This document shows, one piece after another, positions 34,784 to 44,786 of a DNA stretch of 64,000 nucleotides. The DNA is from Streptomyces sp. DHE7-1 (GTDB taxonomy: Bacteria > Actinomycetota > Actinomycetes > Streptomycetales > Streptomycetaceae). The stretch lies in contig JACJDG010000003.1 of assembly GCA_016432725.1 (NCBI GenBank), forward strand, positions 4,092,001 to 4,156,000. The letters run 5' to 3'. A program made the translations under genes and the position numbers. Numbering within the stretch: position 1 is the stretch's first letter; each line of letters opens with the position of its first letter. The notes beneath the pieces were generated by a model. It was not told where the DNA came from and did no database searches. It saw only the letters and a list, made by a program, of their open reading frames with translations.

Positions 34784-36110
34784 GCCCGCTCCCGGCCCCT
34801 CCCGCCGGCCTCCCGGCCGCCCCGCGGCGACGCGGCCCCGCCGCGCGCCGCGCCTGCCGCACGCGATACGCCGGGGCGCCCGTCGCGTGGACGCCGCCAC
34901 CCCCGCCTCCAAGGACCGCGCGGTGGACGCGCTGCGCGCCCTCGCGATCCTCGGTGTCGTCCTCGGCCACTGGCTGGTCACCGCCCTGGTCCCGCAGGAC
35001 GGCGCGCTGCGCACCGCGAGCCCGTTGCGGCAGCTGCCGTGGCTGGCCCCGGTCTCCTGGGTCTTCCAGACCCTCGCGGTGTTCTTCCTGGTCGGCGGCC
35101 ATGTGGCGACGCGCTCACTCGCCTCGGCGCGGGGCCGGGGACTGTCCTACCCGGCGTGGCTGCGCTCGCGGCTGACCCGCCTGCTCCGGCCGGTGCTCGC
35201 GCTCCTCACCCTGTGGACGGTGGCGGCCGCCGCCCTGCTGCTGTCCGGCACCCCCTTCGGAACCCTGCACACGCTCCTGAAACTGGCCCTGTCCCCGCTG
35301 TGGTTCCTGCTGGTCTTCGCCGCCCTCACGGCGGCCACCCCGCTGCTCACGCGGCTCAGCCCGCTCTGGCCGCTGGCCGTCGTCCTGCACGTGGACGTCC
35401 TCCGCTTCGGCCTGCACACCGGGCCGTCCTGGCTGGGCTGGGTGAACGTGGCGGCCGGCTGGCTGGTCCCGTACACCCTGGGCGCCGCCTGGACCCGTGG
35501 TGAACTGGAGACGCGCCGGGCGGCCCGGGTGCTGCTCCTCGGCGGTGCGGCGGCCACGGTCCTGCTGGTGACCTGCGCGGGCTACCCCGCGTCCATGGTC
35601 GGGGTGCCGGGCGCCCCCATCTCCAACCTGAACCCGCCGACGCTGGCGGCCGTGACCTTCGGCCTGGCCCAGTGCGGACTCGCCCTCCTGCTGCGCGACC
35701 TGCTGCGCCGGGCGATGAGCCGCCCGCTCGCCTGGGCGGCCGTGGCCCTGGTCAACCTGTCCGCGATGACCGTCTTCCTGTGGCACCAGACGGCCCTGAT
35801 GACCATCACGGCCGCCACCCTCCCGGCCGGCCCCCTCCCCGGCCTCCACACCCGTCCGGACGGCCTCGGCTGGGTGGCGGCCCGGCTCCTCTGGCTGCCG
35901 GTGCTCACCGCCGTACTCGCCCTGTACTGGGCGGTGTTCCGCTCCTGCGAGCAGGGCACCCGCCAGCGCCGTCCCGCCGGCGCGGGCACCTCCGGCCGGT
36001 CCCGGGTGGTCCACGTGCACCGGGCCGCGGACCGCGGCACGACGACCGCGGACCACCCTGTCCGGCGCTCCCCGGACAGGCCCGAAGGCCTGTCGTCGGA
36101 CAGGCCCTAA
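34776..36110 (+). CDS. Membrane acyltransferase family 3 (OafA/NodX-like)
   Basis: 444 aa with about ten membrane helices. After a basic cytoplasmic N-terminus comes DRAVDALRALAILGVVLGHW, the family signature with the Arg and His needed for acyl transfer, then FFLVGGHVATRSLASARGRG. These proteins move acyl groups to sugars, peptidoglycan or antibiotics. It is intact, coupled to the hydrolase upstream, and its last codons form the hairpin GGCCTGTC/GACAGGCC (36087-36106) just before the ribosome site of the histidine kinase gene. Confidence 0.88.
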   Translation: MSEPAPGPSRRPPGRPAATRPRRAPRLPHAIRRGARRVDAATPASKDRAVDALRALAILGVVLGHWLVTALVPQDGALRTASPLRQLPWLAPVSWVFQTLAVFFLVGGHVATRSLASARGRGLSYPAWLRSRLTRLLRPVLALLTLWTVAAAALLLSGTPFGTLHTLLKLALSPLWFLLVFAALTAATPLLTRLSPLWPLAVVLHVDVLRFGLHTGPSWLGWVNVAAGWLVPYTLGAAWTRGELETRRAARVLLLGGAAATVLLVTCAGYPASMVGVPGAPISNLNPPTLAAVTFGLAQCGLALLLRDLLRRAMSRPLAWAAVALVNLSAMTVFLWHQTALMTITAATLPAGPLPGLHTRPDGLGWVAARLLWLPVLTAVLALYWAVFRSCEQGTRQRRPAGAGTSGRSRVVHVHRAADRGTTTADHPVRRSPDRPEGLSSDRP

Positions 36111-36120
36111 GGTGGACCGC

Positions 36121-37499
36121 GTGACGGAGACGGGGGGTCGCCGGGCACCGGCGCCGCTCGCGGGCCGGTGGCGGCGGATGACGCGGGTGCTGCACGACGA
36201 CCTGTGGAACTTCCGGCCGGATCCGCTGCCCGCCTCCGTGTGGCTGCGCTGGCTGCCGCACGGCCTGCTGTGCCTGGCCGCGTTCGGGGTCACCCTCGGC
36301 GGTACCGCGCAGCTCGGTGACAACGGGCACCTGCAGCCCGGAGCCGCCTTCGTGGTCGCCCTCGCGCAGGGCGGTGCGATCGTGCTCGCGCTGTGGCGGC
36401 CCGTCGCGGGCTGGTGGCTGTCGACGGCCGGGACCGTGGTGGGCGCCGCCGCGGTGCACGGCAGGCTGGCGATGGTCGCCGACACGTCGTTCACCTGGCC
36501 CTGGACCGCGGCCGGGATCATCGCGCACCTGCTCGTCCTGCTGCTGCTCGCGCTGCGCGTGCGCACCCGGGTCTCGGCCGAGGCCCTGGCCCTGACCGCG
36601 CTGGTCACCTGGCTCCTGCAGGGCGTGTGGGGCGGCTCGCACTACCAGCCCACCGGGGTCCTCGCCGTCGTCCTGTCCACGGTCGTCGTGGTGCTCGGCG
36701 CCGCCCTGCGCGGCCGCCGGGTGGCCCGCGCCGAACTCGTCGAGCAGACCACCCTCACCGCCGAGGAGCGGGCCCGCCGCACCCTGCTGGAGGAGCGCAG
36801 CCGCATCGCGCGGGAGCTGCACGACGTGGTCGCGCACCACATGTCGGTCATCTCCATCCAGGCACAGGTGGCCCCGCATCTCGTCGAGCGGCCGTCGCCG
36901 GAGCTGGTCGAGAACCTGGCGGGCATCCGGCAGAACGCGCTGGAGGCGCTCAACGAACTGCGCCGGGTGCTCGGGGTGCTGCGTTCGGAGAACCCCGAGG
37001 ACCCCTACGGCCTGGGCGCTCCCGGCACCGGAACGGCACCGGACGCCCCCAGCCCACGCTGGACCGGCTCGGCGCGCTGATCGAGAACACCCGGGCGGCC
37101 GGACTGGACGTGACCGCCGAGGTCGGTGGTGCGGTGCGGCCCTGCGCCCCGGGGGTGGAGCTGTCGGCGTACCGGATCGTGCAGGAGGCGCTGAGCAACG
37201 CCCTGCGGCACGCGCCGGGTTCGACGGTGCGGGTCGAGGTCGCGCACGGCCGGGAGGGGCTGCGGCTGGCGGTGACCAACTCCCGCCCGCGGCGCCCCGT
37301 ACCGCCCTCCCCGGGCGCCGGGCACGGGCTGCTCGGCATGCGGGAGCGCGCGGCGATGCTCGGCGGCCACGTCACCGCCGCCGGAACCCCGGACGGTGGC
37401 TTCGCGGTCGCGGCCTTCCTCCCCCGGGACGGCGGCGACCCGCCCCTGTCCCCGCCCGATCCGCCCCACCCGTCCACGACAGGAGACCAGACGCCATGA
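36121..37499 (+). CDS. Sensor histidine kinase 1, NarL-partner type (one frameshift)
   Basis: About 459 aa after repair of the C run 37046-37050. The N-terminal half has four to five membrane helices and little exposed loop, so it probably senses within the membrane. The dimerisation helix RIARELHDVVAHHMSVISIQ carries the phospho-acceptor His. The ATPase domain has SAYRIVQEALSNALRHAPGS (N box) and GHGLLGMRERAAMLGGHVTA (G box). GTG 36121 with AAGGTGG 5 nt upstream is chosen over GTG 36112. It overlaps the regulator gene by 4 nt (ATGA). Confidence 0.9.
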
Positions 37500-38176
37500 C
37501 GAGCGGCGCCGACGCCATCCGCGTACTCATAGCCGACGACCAGCAGATGGTCCGGCAGGGCTTCACCGTGCTGCTCGACACCAAGCCCGGCATCCAGGTG
37601 GTCGGCCAGGCGGTGCACGGCCTGGACGCGATCGCCAAGGTCCGCGAACTCGCCCCCGACGTGGTGCTGATGGACATCCGGATGCCCGAGCTGGGCGGCA
37701 TCGAGGCGACCCGCCGCATCACCACCGACCACCCGGACATCAGGGTCCTGGTGCTGACCACCTTCGACCTGGACGAGTACGTGTACCAGGCGCTGCGCGC
37801 GGGGGCCTCCGGGTTCCTGCTCAAGGACGCCTCGGCCGAACAGCTCGCCGAGGCGGTCCGGGTGGTGGCCGCCGGGGACGCGCTGCTCGCCCCGGGCATC
37901 ACCCGGCGGCTGATCGCCGAGTTCTCCCGGCTGGACGGCACGCCCCGGCCCCCGCTCATGCGACGCGTCGGCGACCTCACCGAACGGGAGACGGAGGTGC
38001 TGACGCTGATCGCGCAGGGCCTGTCCAACGCGGAGATCGCCGGGCGGCTGGTGGTGGCCGAGCAGACGGTGAAGACGCACGTGGGCCGGATCCTGGTGAA
38101 GCTGGGGCTGCGCGACCGCACCCAGGCGGCCGTCTTCGCCTACGAGTCGGGCCTGGTACGGCCGTCCGGATACTGA
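37496..38176 (+). CDS. Response regulator 1, NarL/LuxR family
   Basis: 226 aa. Receiver domain with the acidic pocket IADDQQMVRQGF, the phospho-Asp in DVVLMDIRMPELGGIEATRR, the Thr in VLVLTTFDLDEYVYQALRAG, and Lys in FLLKDASAEQLAEAV. C-terminal LuxR-type HTH: LTERETEVLTLIAQGLSNAE, IAGRLVVAEQTVKTHVGRIL. It is coupled to histidine kinase 1. About 75 % identical to regulator 2 downstream, so the two systems arose by tandem duplication. Confidence 0.96.
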   Translation: MTSGADAIRVLIADDQQMVRQGFTVLLDTKPGIQVVGQAVHGLDAIAKVRELAPDVVLMDIRMPELGGIEATRRITTDHPDIRVLVLTTFDLDEYVYQALRAGASGFLLKDASAEQLAEAVRVVAAGDALLAPGITRRLIAEFSRLDGTPRPPLMRRVGDLTERETEVLTLIAQGLSNAEIAGRLVVAEQTVKTHVGRILVKLGLRDRTQAAVFAYESGLVRPSGY

Positions 38177-38190
38177 CGACCGGCGGGGCC

Positions 38191-38204
38191 GTAGTACTTC
38201 AGGG
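38191..38204 (+). promoter_or_regulatory. GTAGTAC motif upstream of histidine kinase 2
   Basis: GTAGTACTTCAGGG, 78 bp before the GTG of the second kinase gene. It resembles the motif at 33661. The kinase start has no ribosome site; CTACCGTTGCCCAC precedes it, as in leaderless genes. Confidence 0.35.
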
Positions 38205-38268
38205 GGAGGGCCGAGGACCCGTCTCCGAGGGGACGACCGCGGCCCCGGGTCGGCCTACCGTTGCCCAC

Positions 38269-39622
38269 GTGACCGAGACGACGCACACGCAGACGACCCC
38301 GGCGGGCGGAGCCGGGCGGCCGCGCAGCCCCGAGTGGCGGCTCGCCGCGGACGCCCTGCGGGGCCTGCGGGAGGACCTGTTCGACGACGCCTTCGCCTAC
38401 CGCCCGCTGCCCCGCACCCGGGCCGTCGGCCGCTCCGGCCGCACGACCAGGTACACGGGCTGGACACCGCACGCCGTCGTCGTCGGGCTCGGCGCGCTGG
38501 CGGCGCTGGTCGCGCTGGCGAGCACGAGCGGCTCCGGCCTGCCGTCGCTGCTGTGCGCGCTGCTGGCGCTCGGACCGGTGCTGCTGACCCTGGCGCGTCC
38601 GGTGGGCGCGTTCTGGTTCTCGCTCGCCGCGACCACGGTCGCCTCCGTCGTCGGCGGGGCCACCGGCATGGACTGGCCGTGGGGGCCGGGCGGCTTCGTC
38701 GCGCACCTGGTGGTGCTCACGGTGGTGGCGATACGCACCCGACCGCGCACGGCCGCCTGGATGTGGGTGCTCACCGCGGTCTACGGCTTCGTGACCGACA
38801 CCCTCCTCGGCTGGGACCGCTACGACACGGACGTGGCCCCGATGCTGCTGCTGTCGGCGCCGGCCCTGCTGGCCGTCACCGTCCGGCACATCCGCCGGCA
38901 GGCCCAGCGGGAGGTGACCGCGCAGCAGACGGTGACCGCGGCGGAGCGCTCCCGGCGCACCCTGCTGGAGGAGCGCACGACCATCGCCCGCGAACTGCAC
39001 GACGTGGTCGCGCACCACATGTCGGTGGTCGCCATCCAGGCCGAGGCCGCGCCGTACCGGGTGGAGAACCCGCCGGAGGAGCTGGAGAAGGCGTTCGCCA
39101 CCATCCGGGAGAACGCGGTGGCGGCGCTCACCGAGCTGCGCCGGGTCCTCGGGGTGGTCCGGGCGGAGGACTACGAGGCGCCGGACGCCCCGCAGCCCAC
39201 CCTCGCGGACCTGGACCGGCTGCTGGCCAATGTCCGGGAGACCGGTCTCGACGTGGAGAAGGCGGTGACCGGTGCGGTGCGCGAACTGCCCCAGGGCGTC
39301 GAGCTGTCGGCGTACCGGATCGTGCAGGAGGCGCTGAGCAACACCCTGCGGCACGCGCCCGGCGCGAGCGCCCGGGTGGAGATCGGGTACGTGCTCGGCG
39401 GCCTGGGACTGCGCGTGGTCAACGGCCCGCCGCCCGGTCCCGGCCTGGTGAAGTCCGCCCGCCCGCACCCCTCGATGGGGCCGGCCACGGCGTCACCGGT
39501 ATGCGGGAGCGTGTCACCATGCTGGGCGGCGAGATGACGGCGGGCCCGGCGGCCGGCGGGGGTACGAGGTGACGGTGTTCCTGCCGGTGCCGGCGGACAT
39601 CGCGAGCGAGGGTGAGGCATGA
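38269..39622 (+). CDS. Sensor histidine kinase 2 (two frameshifts)
   Basis: About 451 aa after repair of G runs 39477-39480 and 39558-39562. The cytoplasmic N-terminus is followed by four or five helices (TPHAVVVGLGALAALVALAS; LPSLLCALLALGPVLLTLAR). The phospho-acceptor region is TIARELHDVVAHHMSVVAIQ, the ATPase N box SAYRIVQEALSNTLRHAPGA, and in repaired frames the G box GHGVTGMRERVTMLGGEMTA then YEVTVFLPVP. It is a paralogue of kinase 1, the sensor part being the more diverged. The stop overlaps the regulator ATG by 4 nt. Confidence 0.9.
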
Positions 39623-40284
39623 CGATCCGCGTACTGATCGCGGACGACCAGATGATGGTGCGCGAGGGCTTCTCGGTTCTGCTCAACGCGATGCCGGACA
39701 TCGAGGTCGTCGGCGAGGCCGTCAACGGCCGGGAGGCGGTCGAGCGGGTGCGTGAACTCGCCCCGGACGTGGTGCTGATGGACATCCGCATGCCCGAGCT
39801 GAACGGCATCGAGGCCACCCGGGAGATCGTCGCCGCCGACGAGGCGGCGAAGGTGCTGGTGCTCACCACCTTCGACCTGGACGAGTACGTGTACCAGGCG
39901 CTCCGCGCGGGGGCCTCCGGCTTCCTGCTGAAGGACGCCTCGGCCCGCCAACTGGCGGACGGCGTGCGGGTGGTGGCCTCCGGCGAGGCCCTGCTCGCCC
40001 CCTCGGTGACCAGGCGGCTGATCACCGAGTTCTCCCGGCTCGCGGACTCCCCGCGCCTGATGCCGTCGGCGCAGGCCGCGTACGGGGAGCTGACGGAGCG
40101 GGAGACGGAGGTGCTGGTCCTGATCGCGCAGGGCCTGTCGAACGCGGAGATCGCCGGGCGGCTGGTGGTGGCCGAGTCGACGATCAAGACCCACGTGAGC
40201 CGGATCCTGGTGAAGCTGGGCCTGCGGGACCGCACCCAGGCGGCGGTGTTCGCGTACGAGGCGAGGCTGGTCACACCGGGCTGA
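39619..40284 (+). CDS. Response regulator 2, NarL/LuxR family
   Basis: 221 aa. Receiver: IADDQMMVREGFSVLLNAMP, phospho-Asp in DVVLMDIRMPELNGIEATRE, VLVLTTFDLDEYVYQALRAG, FLLKDASARQLADGV. LuxR HTH: LTERETEVLVLIAQGLSNAE, IAGRLVVAESTIKTHVSRIL. Recognition helices of regulators 1 and 2 differ at few positions (QTVKTHVGR against STIKTHVSR), so they may bind overlapping DNA sites. It is coupled to kinase 2 and followed 20 bp later by a P450 gene that may be read through. Confidence 0.96.
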   Translation: MTIRVLIADDQMMVREGFSVLLNAMPDIEVVGEAVNGREAVERVRELAPDVVLMDIRMPELNGIEATREIVAADEAAKVLVLTTFDLDEYVYQALRAGASGFLLKDASARQLADGVRVVASGEALLAPSVTRRLITEFSRLADSPRLMPSAQAAYGELTERETEVLVLIAQGLSNAEIAGRLVVAESTIKTHVSRILVKLGLRDRTQAAVFAYEARLVTPG

Positions 40285-40303
40285 GCCGGGCTAGCGTCCC
40301 TCC

Positions 40304-41523
40304 ATGGCCACCGCCGCGGACCTCGCCTTCGACCCCTGGGACCCCGCCTTCGTCGCCGACCCGTACCCGGCCTACGCCGAGCTGCGGGAACGCGGCCGGG
40401 TGATCCGGTACGAGCCGACCGACCAGTGGCTCGTCCCGCACCACGCGGACGTCTCGGCGCTGCTGCGCGACCGCCGCCTGGGCCGCACCTACCGGCACCG
40501 CTTCACCCACGAGGAGTTCGGCCGGACCGCGCCCCGGCGGAGCACGAGCCGTTCCACGTCCTCAACGACCACGGCATGCTCGACCTGGAGCCGCCGGACC
40601 ACACCCGGATCCGGCGCCTGGTGTCGAAGGCGTTCACCCCGCGCACGGTGGAGCGGCTGCGGCCGTATGTGCACCGACTGGCGGACGACCTGGTGGCGGG
40701 GCTGGTCGAGGCGGGCGGCGGCGACCTGCTGGCGGACGTGGCGGAACCGCTGCCGGTGGCGGTGATCGCCGAGATGCTGGGTGTCCCGGAGGCCGACCGC
40801 GCGTACTTGCGTCCCTGGTCGGCGGCGATCTGCGGGATGTACGAGCTGAACCCGTCCGAGGAGACGGCGGCGAGCGCGGTCCGGGCCTCGCGGGAGTTCT
40901 CCGCGTATCTCTCGGAGCTGATCGCGGTCCGCCGCGAGCGGCCCGGCGACGACCTGATCTCGGGCCTGATCGCGGCGCACGACGAGGGCGACCGGCTGAC
41001 CGAGCAGGAGATGATCTCCACGGCCGTCCTGCTGCTCAACGCCGGTCACGAGGCCACGGTCAACGCCACGGTGAACGGCTGGTGGGCCCTGTTCCGCAAC
41101 CCCGGCCAGCTGGCGGCCCTGCGCGCCGACCACTCCCTGATCCCGTCCGCGATCGAGGAGCTGATGCGCTACGACACCCCGCTCCAGCTCTTCGAGCGCT
41201 GGGTGCTGGACGACGTCGAGATCGCCGGGACGACGATCCCCAGGGGCTCGGAGATCGCCATGCTCTTCGGCTCCGCCAACCACGACCCGGCCGTCTTCGC
41301 CGACCCCGCCCGCCTCGACCTCACCCGCCGGGACAACCCGCACATCTCCTTCAGCGCCGGCATCCACTACTGCATCGGCGCCCCGCTGGCCCGCATCGAG
41401 CTGGCCGCCTCGATGACGGCGCTGCTGGAACGGGCACCCGCCCTCACCCTGGCGCAGGAGCCGCGACGCAAGCCGAACTTCGTGATCCGGGGGCTGGAGG
41501 GGCTGATCGTGGAGGCGGGGTGA
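40304..41523 (+). CDS. Cytochrome P450 (one frameshift)
   Basis: About 406 aa after repair of the C run 40532-40535. The N-terminus DPWDPAFVADPYPAYAELRE is typical of soluble bacterial P450s. The C helix has DHTRIRRLVSKAFTPRTVER, the I helix LLLNAGHEATVNATVNGWWA (Glu-Ala for the usual acid-Thr pair), the K helix EELMRYDTPLQLFERW (ExxR), and the haem loop HISFSAGIHYCIGAPLARIE with the Cys ligand. No ferredoxin gene is adjacent. The substrate is unknown. It ends 26 bp from the convergent ABC permease gene. Confidence 0.94.
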
Positions 41524-41548
41524 TCACCCGGCCGGACGGGCACCGCGC

Positions 41549-43150
41549 TCAGCCCGCCAGGTCCCGCCGCCGCAGGGCCACAAGGCCGGTCGCGACCAGG
41601 GCCGCCGCCAGGCCGGTGAGACCGAGGACCGGGGGCCACCGCATCGCCTCGCCCGGCAGCTTCGGCAGGTGGCCGAAGGGGGAGAGGTCCAGGACGATCC
41701 GCGGCGCGTCCAGGGCGGGGCCGACCCAGCCGATCAGCAGGACCGCCACCGCGACCCCCCAGGCGGCCGGCGCGAGCCGGGGTGCCGCGCCGTGCAGCAG
41801 CACCGCCACCGCGCCGATCACCCACACCGCCGGGAGCTGCACCAGGCAGGCGCCCAGGACCGGTCCGGCCTCCTTGCCGTAGCCGACGGCGAAGCCCAGG
41901 CCCGCCAGGGTCATGATCAGGGCCGAACCGCCGAAGGCAATCGCCAGATGGCCCGCCGCCCAGCGCAGCCGTCCCACCGCGCACGCCAGGACCGGTTCCA
42001 CCCGGCCCGAGGTCTCCTCGCCGTGCAGGCGCAGCACCGAGGCCACCACGTACAGGGCCGCGACCAGGCCGAGCATGCCGGTCATCGACGCCAGGAACGC
42101 GTCGGTGAGACCGCTCCGGCCGCCCATCCGCTCGAAGATCCGCCGGGCGCTCTCGTTGTCGCGGACCAGGTCGGCCGCGCCGTCGGTGAGACCGCCGTAG
42201 ACGACCCCGGCGAGGAAGAAGCCGGCCGACCAGCCGAGCACGGCGCCCCGCTGCAGCCGCCACGCCAGCGCGCCCGCCGTGCCGAGGCGGCCGGTGGCCG
42301 GGCCCGGCCGGGTGGGCAGGAAGCTCATGCCGACGTCCCGGCGCCCGGCGAGCGCGTACGCCACTCCCGCCTGCGCGGCGGCCGCCGCCGCGAACAGCGC
42401 GAGCACCCACCAGCGTTCGTCCGCGAAGGACCGCAGGTTCTCCAGCCAGCCCAGCGGCGACAGCCAGGTCAGCGGCGAGGAACCGTCGTCCGTCGCCGAG
42501 TCGCCGGCCGCGCGCAGCACGAACGCGGCCCCGAGCAGGGCCGCCGTCAGGCCCCGGGCGAGGCGGGCGCTCTCGGTGAGCTGGGCGACGACCGCCGCCG
42601 CCGTGGCGAACACCATGCCGACGCCCGCGAGACCGAGCCCGAAGGCCAGGGCGCCACCGGCGCCCTGCCCGGCCAGGCCCACCGTGACCAGCAGGGCCAG
42701 GGCCGCGTCGGCGACGGCCGCCGCCAGCAGCGCCGCCGTCAGCGGGGCCCGGCGGCCCACCGCCCCGGACGCCACCAGCTCCTGCCGGCCGCTCTCCTCC
42801 TCGTCCCGGGTGTGCCGTACGACGATCAGCAGGCTCATCGCGGCTCCGAGCGCGGCGGCGTACACGCCCACCCGCCAGGCGGTCAGCGCGCCGACCGAGG
42901 TGTCGAGGACCGGGCCGATCAGCGCCCGGAAGGAGGCGTTGCCCGCCACCTGGTCCACCAGGCGGGTGCGTTCGGCGGTGGTGCCGTACAGGTTCCGCAG
43001 GGTGCCCGGCATGGAGAGGACCATGAGGGCGTTCACCGCGACCCAGACCGGGGTCGTCACCCGGTCCCGGCGCAGCGCGAAGCGCAGCAGAGTGCCCGTG
43101 CCGGCCAGCCGGCGGGAGCGGCCGGAGGCCCGCACCGCGAGGGCGGTCAT
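41549..43150 (-). CDS. ABC-2 type exporter permease
   Basis: 533 aa with about twelve hydrophobic helices in two similar halves (LRFALRRDRVTTPVWVAVNA starts one; WRLQRGAVLGWSAGFFLAGV starts the other), a fused two-unit permease of the actinobacterial antibiotic-exporter kind. ATG 43150 overlaps the ATPase stop by 4 nt (ATGA). It works with the ATPase to export a lipid-like or drug substrate. Expression is probably set by the divergent regulator and the palindrome at 44097. Confidence 0.88.
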   Translation of the reverse strand: MTALAVRASGRSRRLAGTGTLLRFALRRDRVTTPVWVAVNALMVLSMPGTLRNLYGTTAERTRLVDQVAGNASFRALIGPVLDTSVGALTAWRVGVYAAALGAAMSLLIVVRHTRDEEESGRQELVASGAVGRRAPLTAALLAAAVADAALALLVTVGLAGQGAGGALAFGLGLAGVGMVFATAAAVVAQLTESARLARGLTAALLGAAFVLRAAGDSATDDGSSPLTWLSPLGWLENLRSFADERWWVLALFAAAAAAQAGVAYALAGRRDVGMSFLPTRPGPATGRLGTAGALAWRLQRGAVLGWSAGFFLAGVVYGGLTDGAADLVRDNESARRIFERMGGRSGLTDAFLASMTGMLGLVAALYVVASVLRLHGEETSGRVEPVLACAVGRLRWAAGHLAIAFGGSALIMTLAGLGFAVGYGKEAGPVLGACLVQLPAVWVIGAVAVLLHGAAPRLAPAAWGVAVAVLLIGWVGPALDAPRIVLDLSPFGHLPKLPGEAMRWPPVLGLTGLAAALVATGLVALRRRDLAG

Positions 43151-44076
43151 CGCGCCACCCCGTTCCGCACGGCGGAGTCCTCGGGCCCGGCCGGCTCGGC
43201 CTGGTAGTGCCGCAGGAAGAGCTCCTCCAGCGTGGGCGGTGTCGAGGTCAGCGACCGTACGCCCGACTCGCCGAGCTGCCGCAGCACCCCGTCCAGCCGG
43301 TCGGTGTCGACCTGGAGCCGCACCCGCCGGCCCTGGACGTCGAGGTCGTGGACGCCGGGGAGGTCCGCCAGCCCGTTCGGCGGGCCGGCGAGTTCGGCGC
43401 TGACGCTGGTGCGGGTGAGGTGGCGCAGGTCGGCCAGCGAGCCGCTCTCCACGGTGCGGCCGCCCCGGATGATGCTCACCCGGTCGCACAGCTCCTCCAC
43501 CTCGCTGAGGATGTGCGAGGAGAGCAGGACGGTCCGGCCCCGGTCCCGCTCCTCGCGCACGCACCGCTGGAAGACCTCCTCCATCAGCGGGTCGAGGCCG
43601 GAGGTCGGCTCGTCCAGGATCAGCAGGTCCACGTCCGAGGCGAACGCCGCCACCAGGGCGACCTTCTGCCGGTTGCCCTTGGAGTACGTGCGGCCCTTCT
43701 TCGTCGGGTCCAGCTCGAACCGCCCGGTCAGCTCCGCGCGCCGCCGGGCGTCCAGGCCCCCGCGCAGCCGGCCGTAGAGGTCGATGACCTCGCCGCCGGA
43801 CAGGTTGCGCCACAGGGTCACGTCACCGGGGACGTAGGCGATCCGGCGGTGCAGCTCCACCGCGTCCGCCCAGGGGTCGCGGCCCAGCACCCGCGCCGAG
43901 CCCGCGTCGGCGCGCAGCATGCCGAGCAGGACGCGGACGGTGGTGGACTTCCCCGAGCCGTTCGGACCGAGGAAGCCGTGGACCTCGCCGGTCTCGACGT
44001 CCAGGTCGAGGCCGTCCAGCGCGTGCGTACGGCCGAAGGACTTGTGGAGTCCGGAGACCGTGATTGCCTTCGTCAT
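43147..44076 (-). CDS. ABC exporter ATPase
   Basis: 309 aa from ATG 44076 (an in-frame TTG at 44085 is possible). Walker A GFLGPNGSGKSTTVRVLLGM, the ABC signature in place of LSGGQ as TYSKGNRQKVALVAAF, Walker B DLLILDEPTSGLDP, and H-loop TVLLSSHILSEVEELCDRVS. The C-terminal 80 residues are a DUF4162-like extension as in drug and lantibiotic exporters. It is first gene of the exporter operon, 35 bp from a perfect palindrome and divergent from a MarR/GbsR-type regulator. Confidence 0.94.
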   Translation of the reverse strand: MTKAITVSGLHKSFGRTHALDGLDLDVETGEVHGFLGPNGSGKSTTVRVLLGMLRADAGSARVLGRDPWADAVELHRRIAYVPGDVTLWRNLSGGEVIDLYGRLRGGLDARRRAELTGRFELDPTKKGRTYSKGNRQKVALVAAFASDVDLLILDEPTSGLDPLMEEVFQRCVREERDRGRTVLLSSHILSEVEELCDRVSIIRGGRTVESGSLADLRHLTRTSVSAELAGPPNGLADLPGVHDLDVQGRRVRLQVDTDRLDGVLRQLGESGVRSLTSTPPTLEELFLRHYQAEPAGPEDSAVRNGVAR

Positions 44077-44096
44077 GTTTCGCAACGTACGCTTCT

Positions 44097-44112
44097 TTCA
44101 CAAATTTGTGAA
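44097..44112. promoter_or_regulatory. Perfect 16-bp operator palindrome between the exporter and its regulator
   Basis: TTCACAAATTTGTGAA is fully self-complementary and AT-rich inside a high-GC genome. It lies 21 bp upstream of the ATPase ATG and 80 bp upstream of the divergent regulator, so the regulator probably binds here to control both. Confidence 0.8.
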
Positions 44113-44191
44113 GTTAAGAAACCGTATAAACTTGCGGACGGGTGTCGTGATCGTGCGCGACGGTGGTGCCGACCAGGGAGATGATCCGGGG

Positions 44192-44727
44192 ATGACGGAG
44201 CGGGCGGACAGGGCCGAACGGCCCGGGGCGGCGGACCGGCGGACCTCCCCGGAACGCGACCCGGAGACGGTCTCCCGGTTCGTGGAGCACTTCGCGGCCC
44301 AGCTCGTCGAGGCGGGCGTGCCCCGGATGCCGGCCCGGGTCTTCGCCGCGCTGCTCGCCTCCGACGCGGGCACCCTGACCTCGGCCGAACTGGGCGAGCG
44401 GTTGCGCATCAGCCCCGCGGCCGTCTCCGGCGCGGTGCGCTACCTGGCGCAGGTGCACATGGTCTCGCGGGAGCGCGAACCCGGCTCACGCCGGGAGCGG
44501 TACCGGGTGCACGGAGACCAGTGGTACGAGGCCCTGACCAGCCGGGAGGCCGTCATCAAGCGCTGGGAGCACGCCCTGCGGGAGGGCGTGGAGAGCCTCG
44601 GCGCCACCACCCCGGCCGGGCGCCGGCTCGCCGAGACGCTGGCCTTCTTCGAGTTCGTCGACACCGAGATCGCCGCGATGATGGTCCGCTGGCGGGCGCG
44701 GCGCGAGGAGCTCTTCGGCTCCCGTGA
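44192..44727 (+). CDS. MarR/GbsR-type transcriptional regulator (3' frameshift likely)
   Basis: About 178 aa if one C is restored at 44721-44723, giving the end ELFGSP and a stop at 44725-44727. Without this the frame runs on through the opposite gene to 45448, which is implausible. RFVEHFAAQLVEAGVPRMPA, VFAALLASDAGTLTSAELGE, LRISPAAVSGAVRYLAQVHM (recognition helix) and VSREREPGSRRERYRVHGDQ (wing) place it with winged-HTH regulators of divergent ABC exporters. The C-terminal helix probably dimerises. ATG 44192 is used. Confidence 0.82.
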
Positions 44728-44786
44728 GACCCGGAGTCCCGGACCAGGGCCTCTCGTTTGGATCAGGCCGGGCTCGCGGGCCCGCC

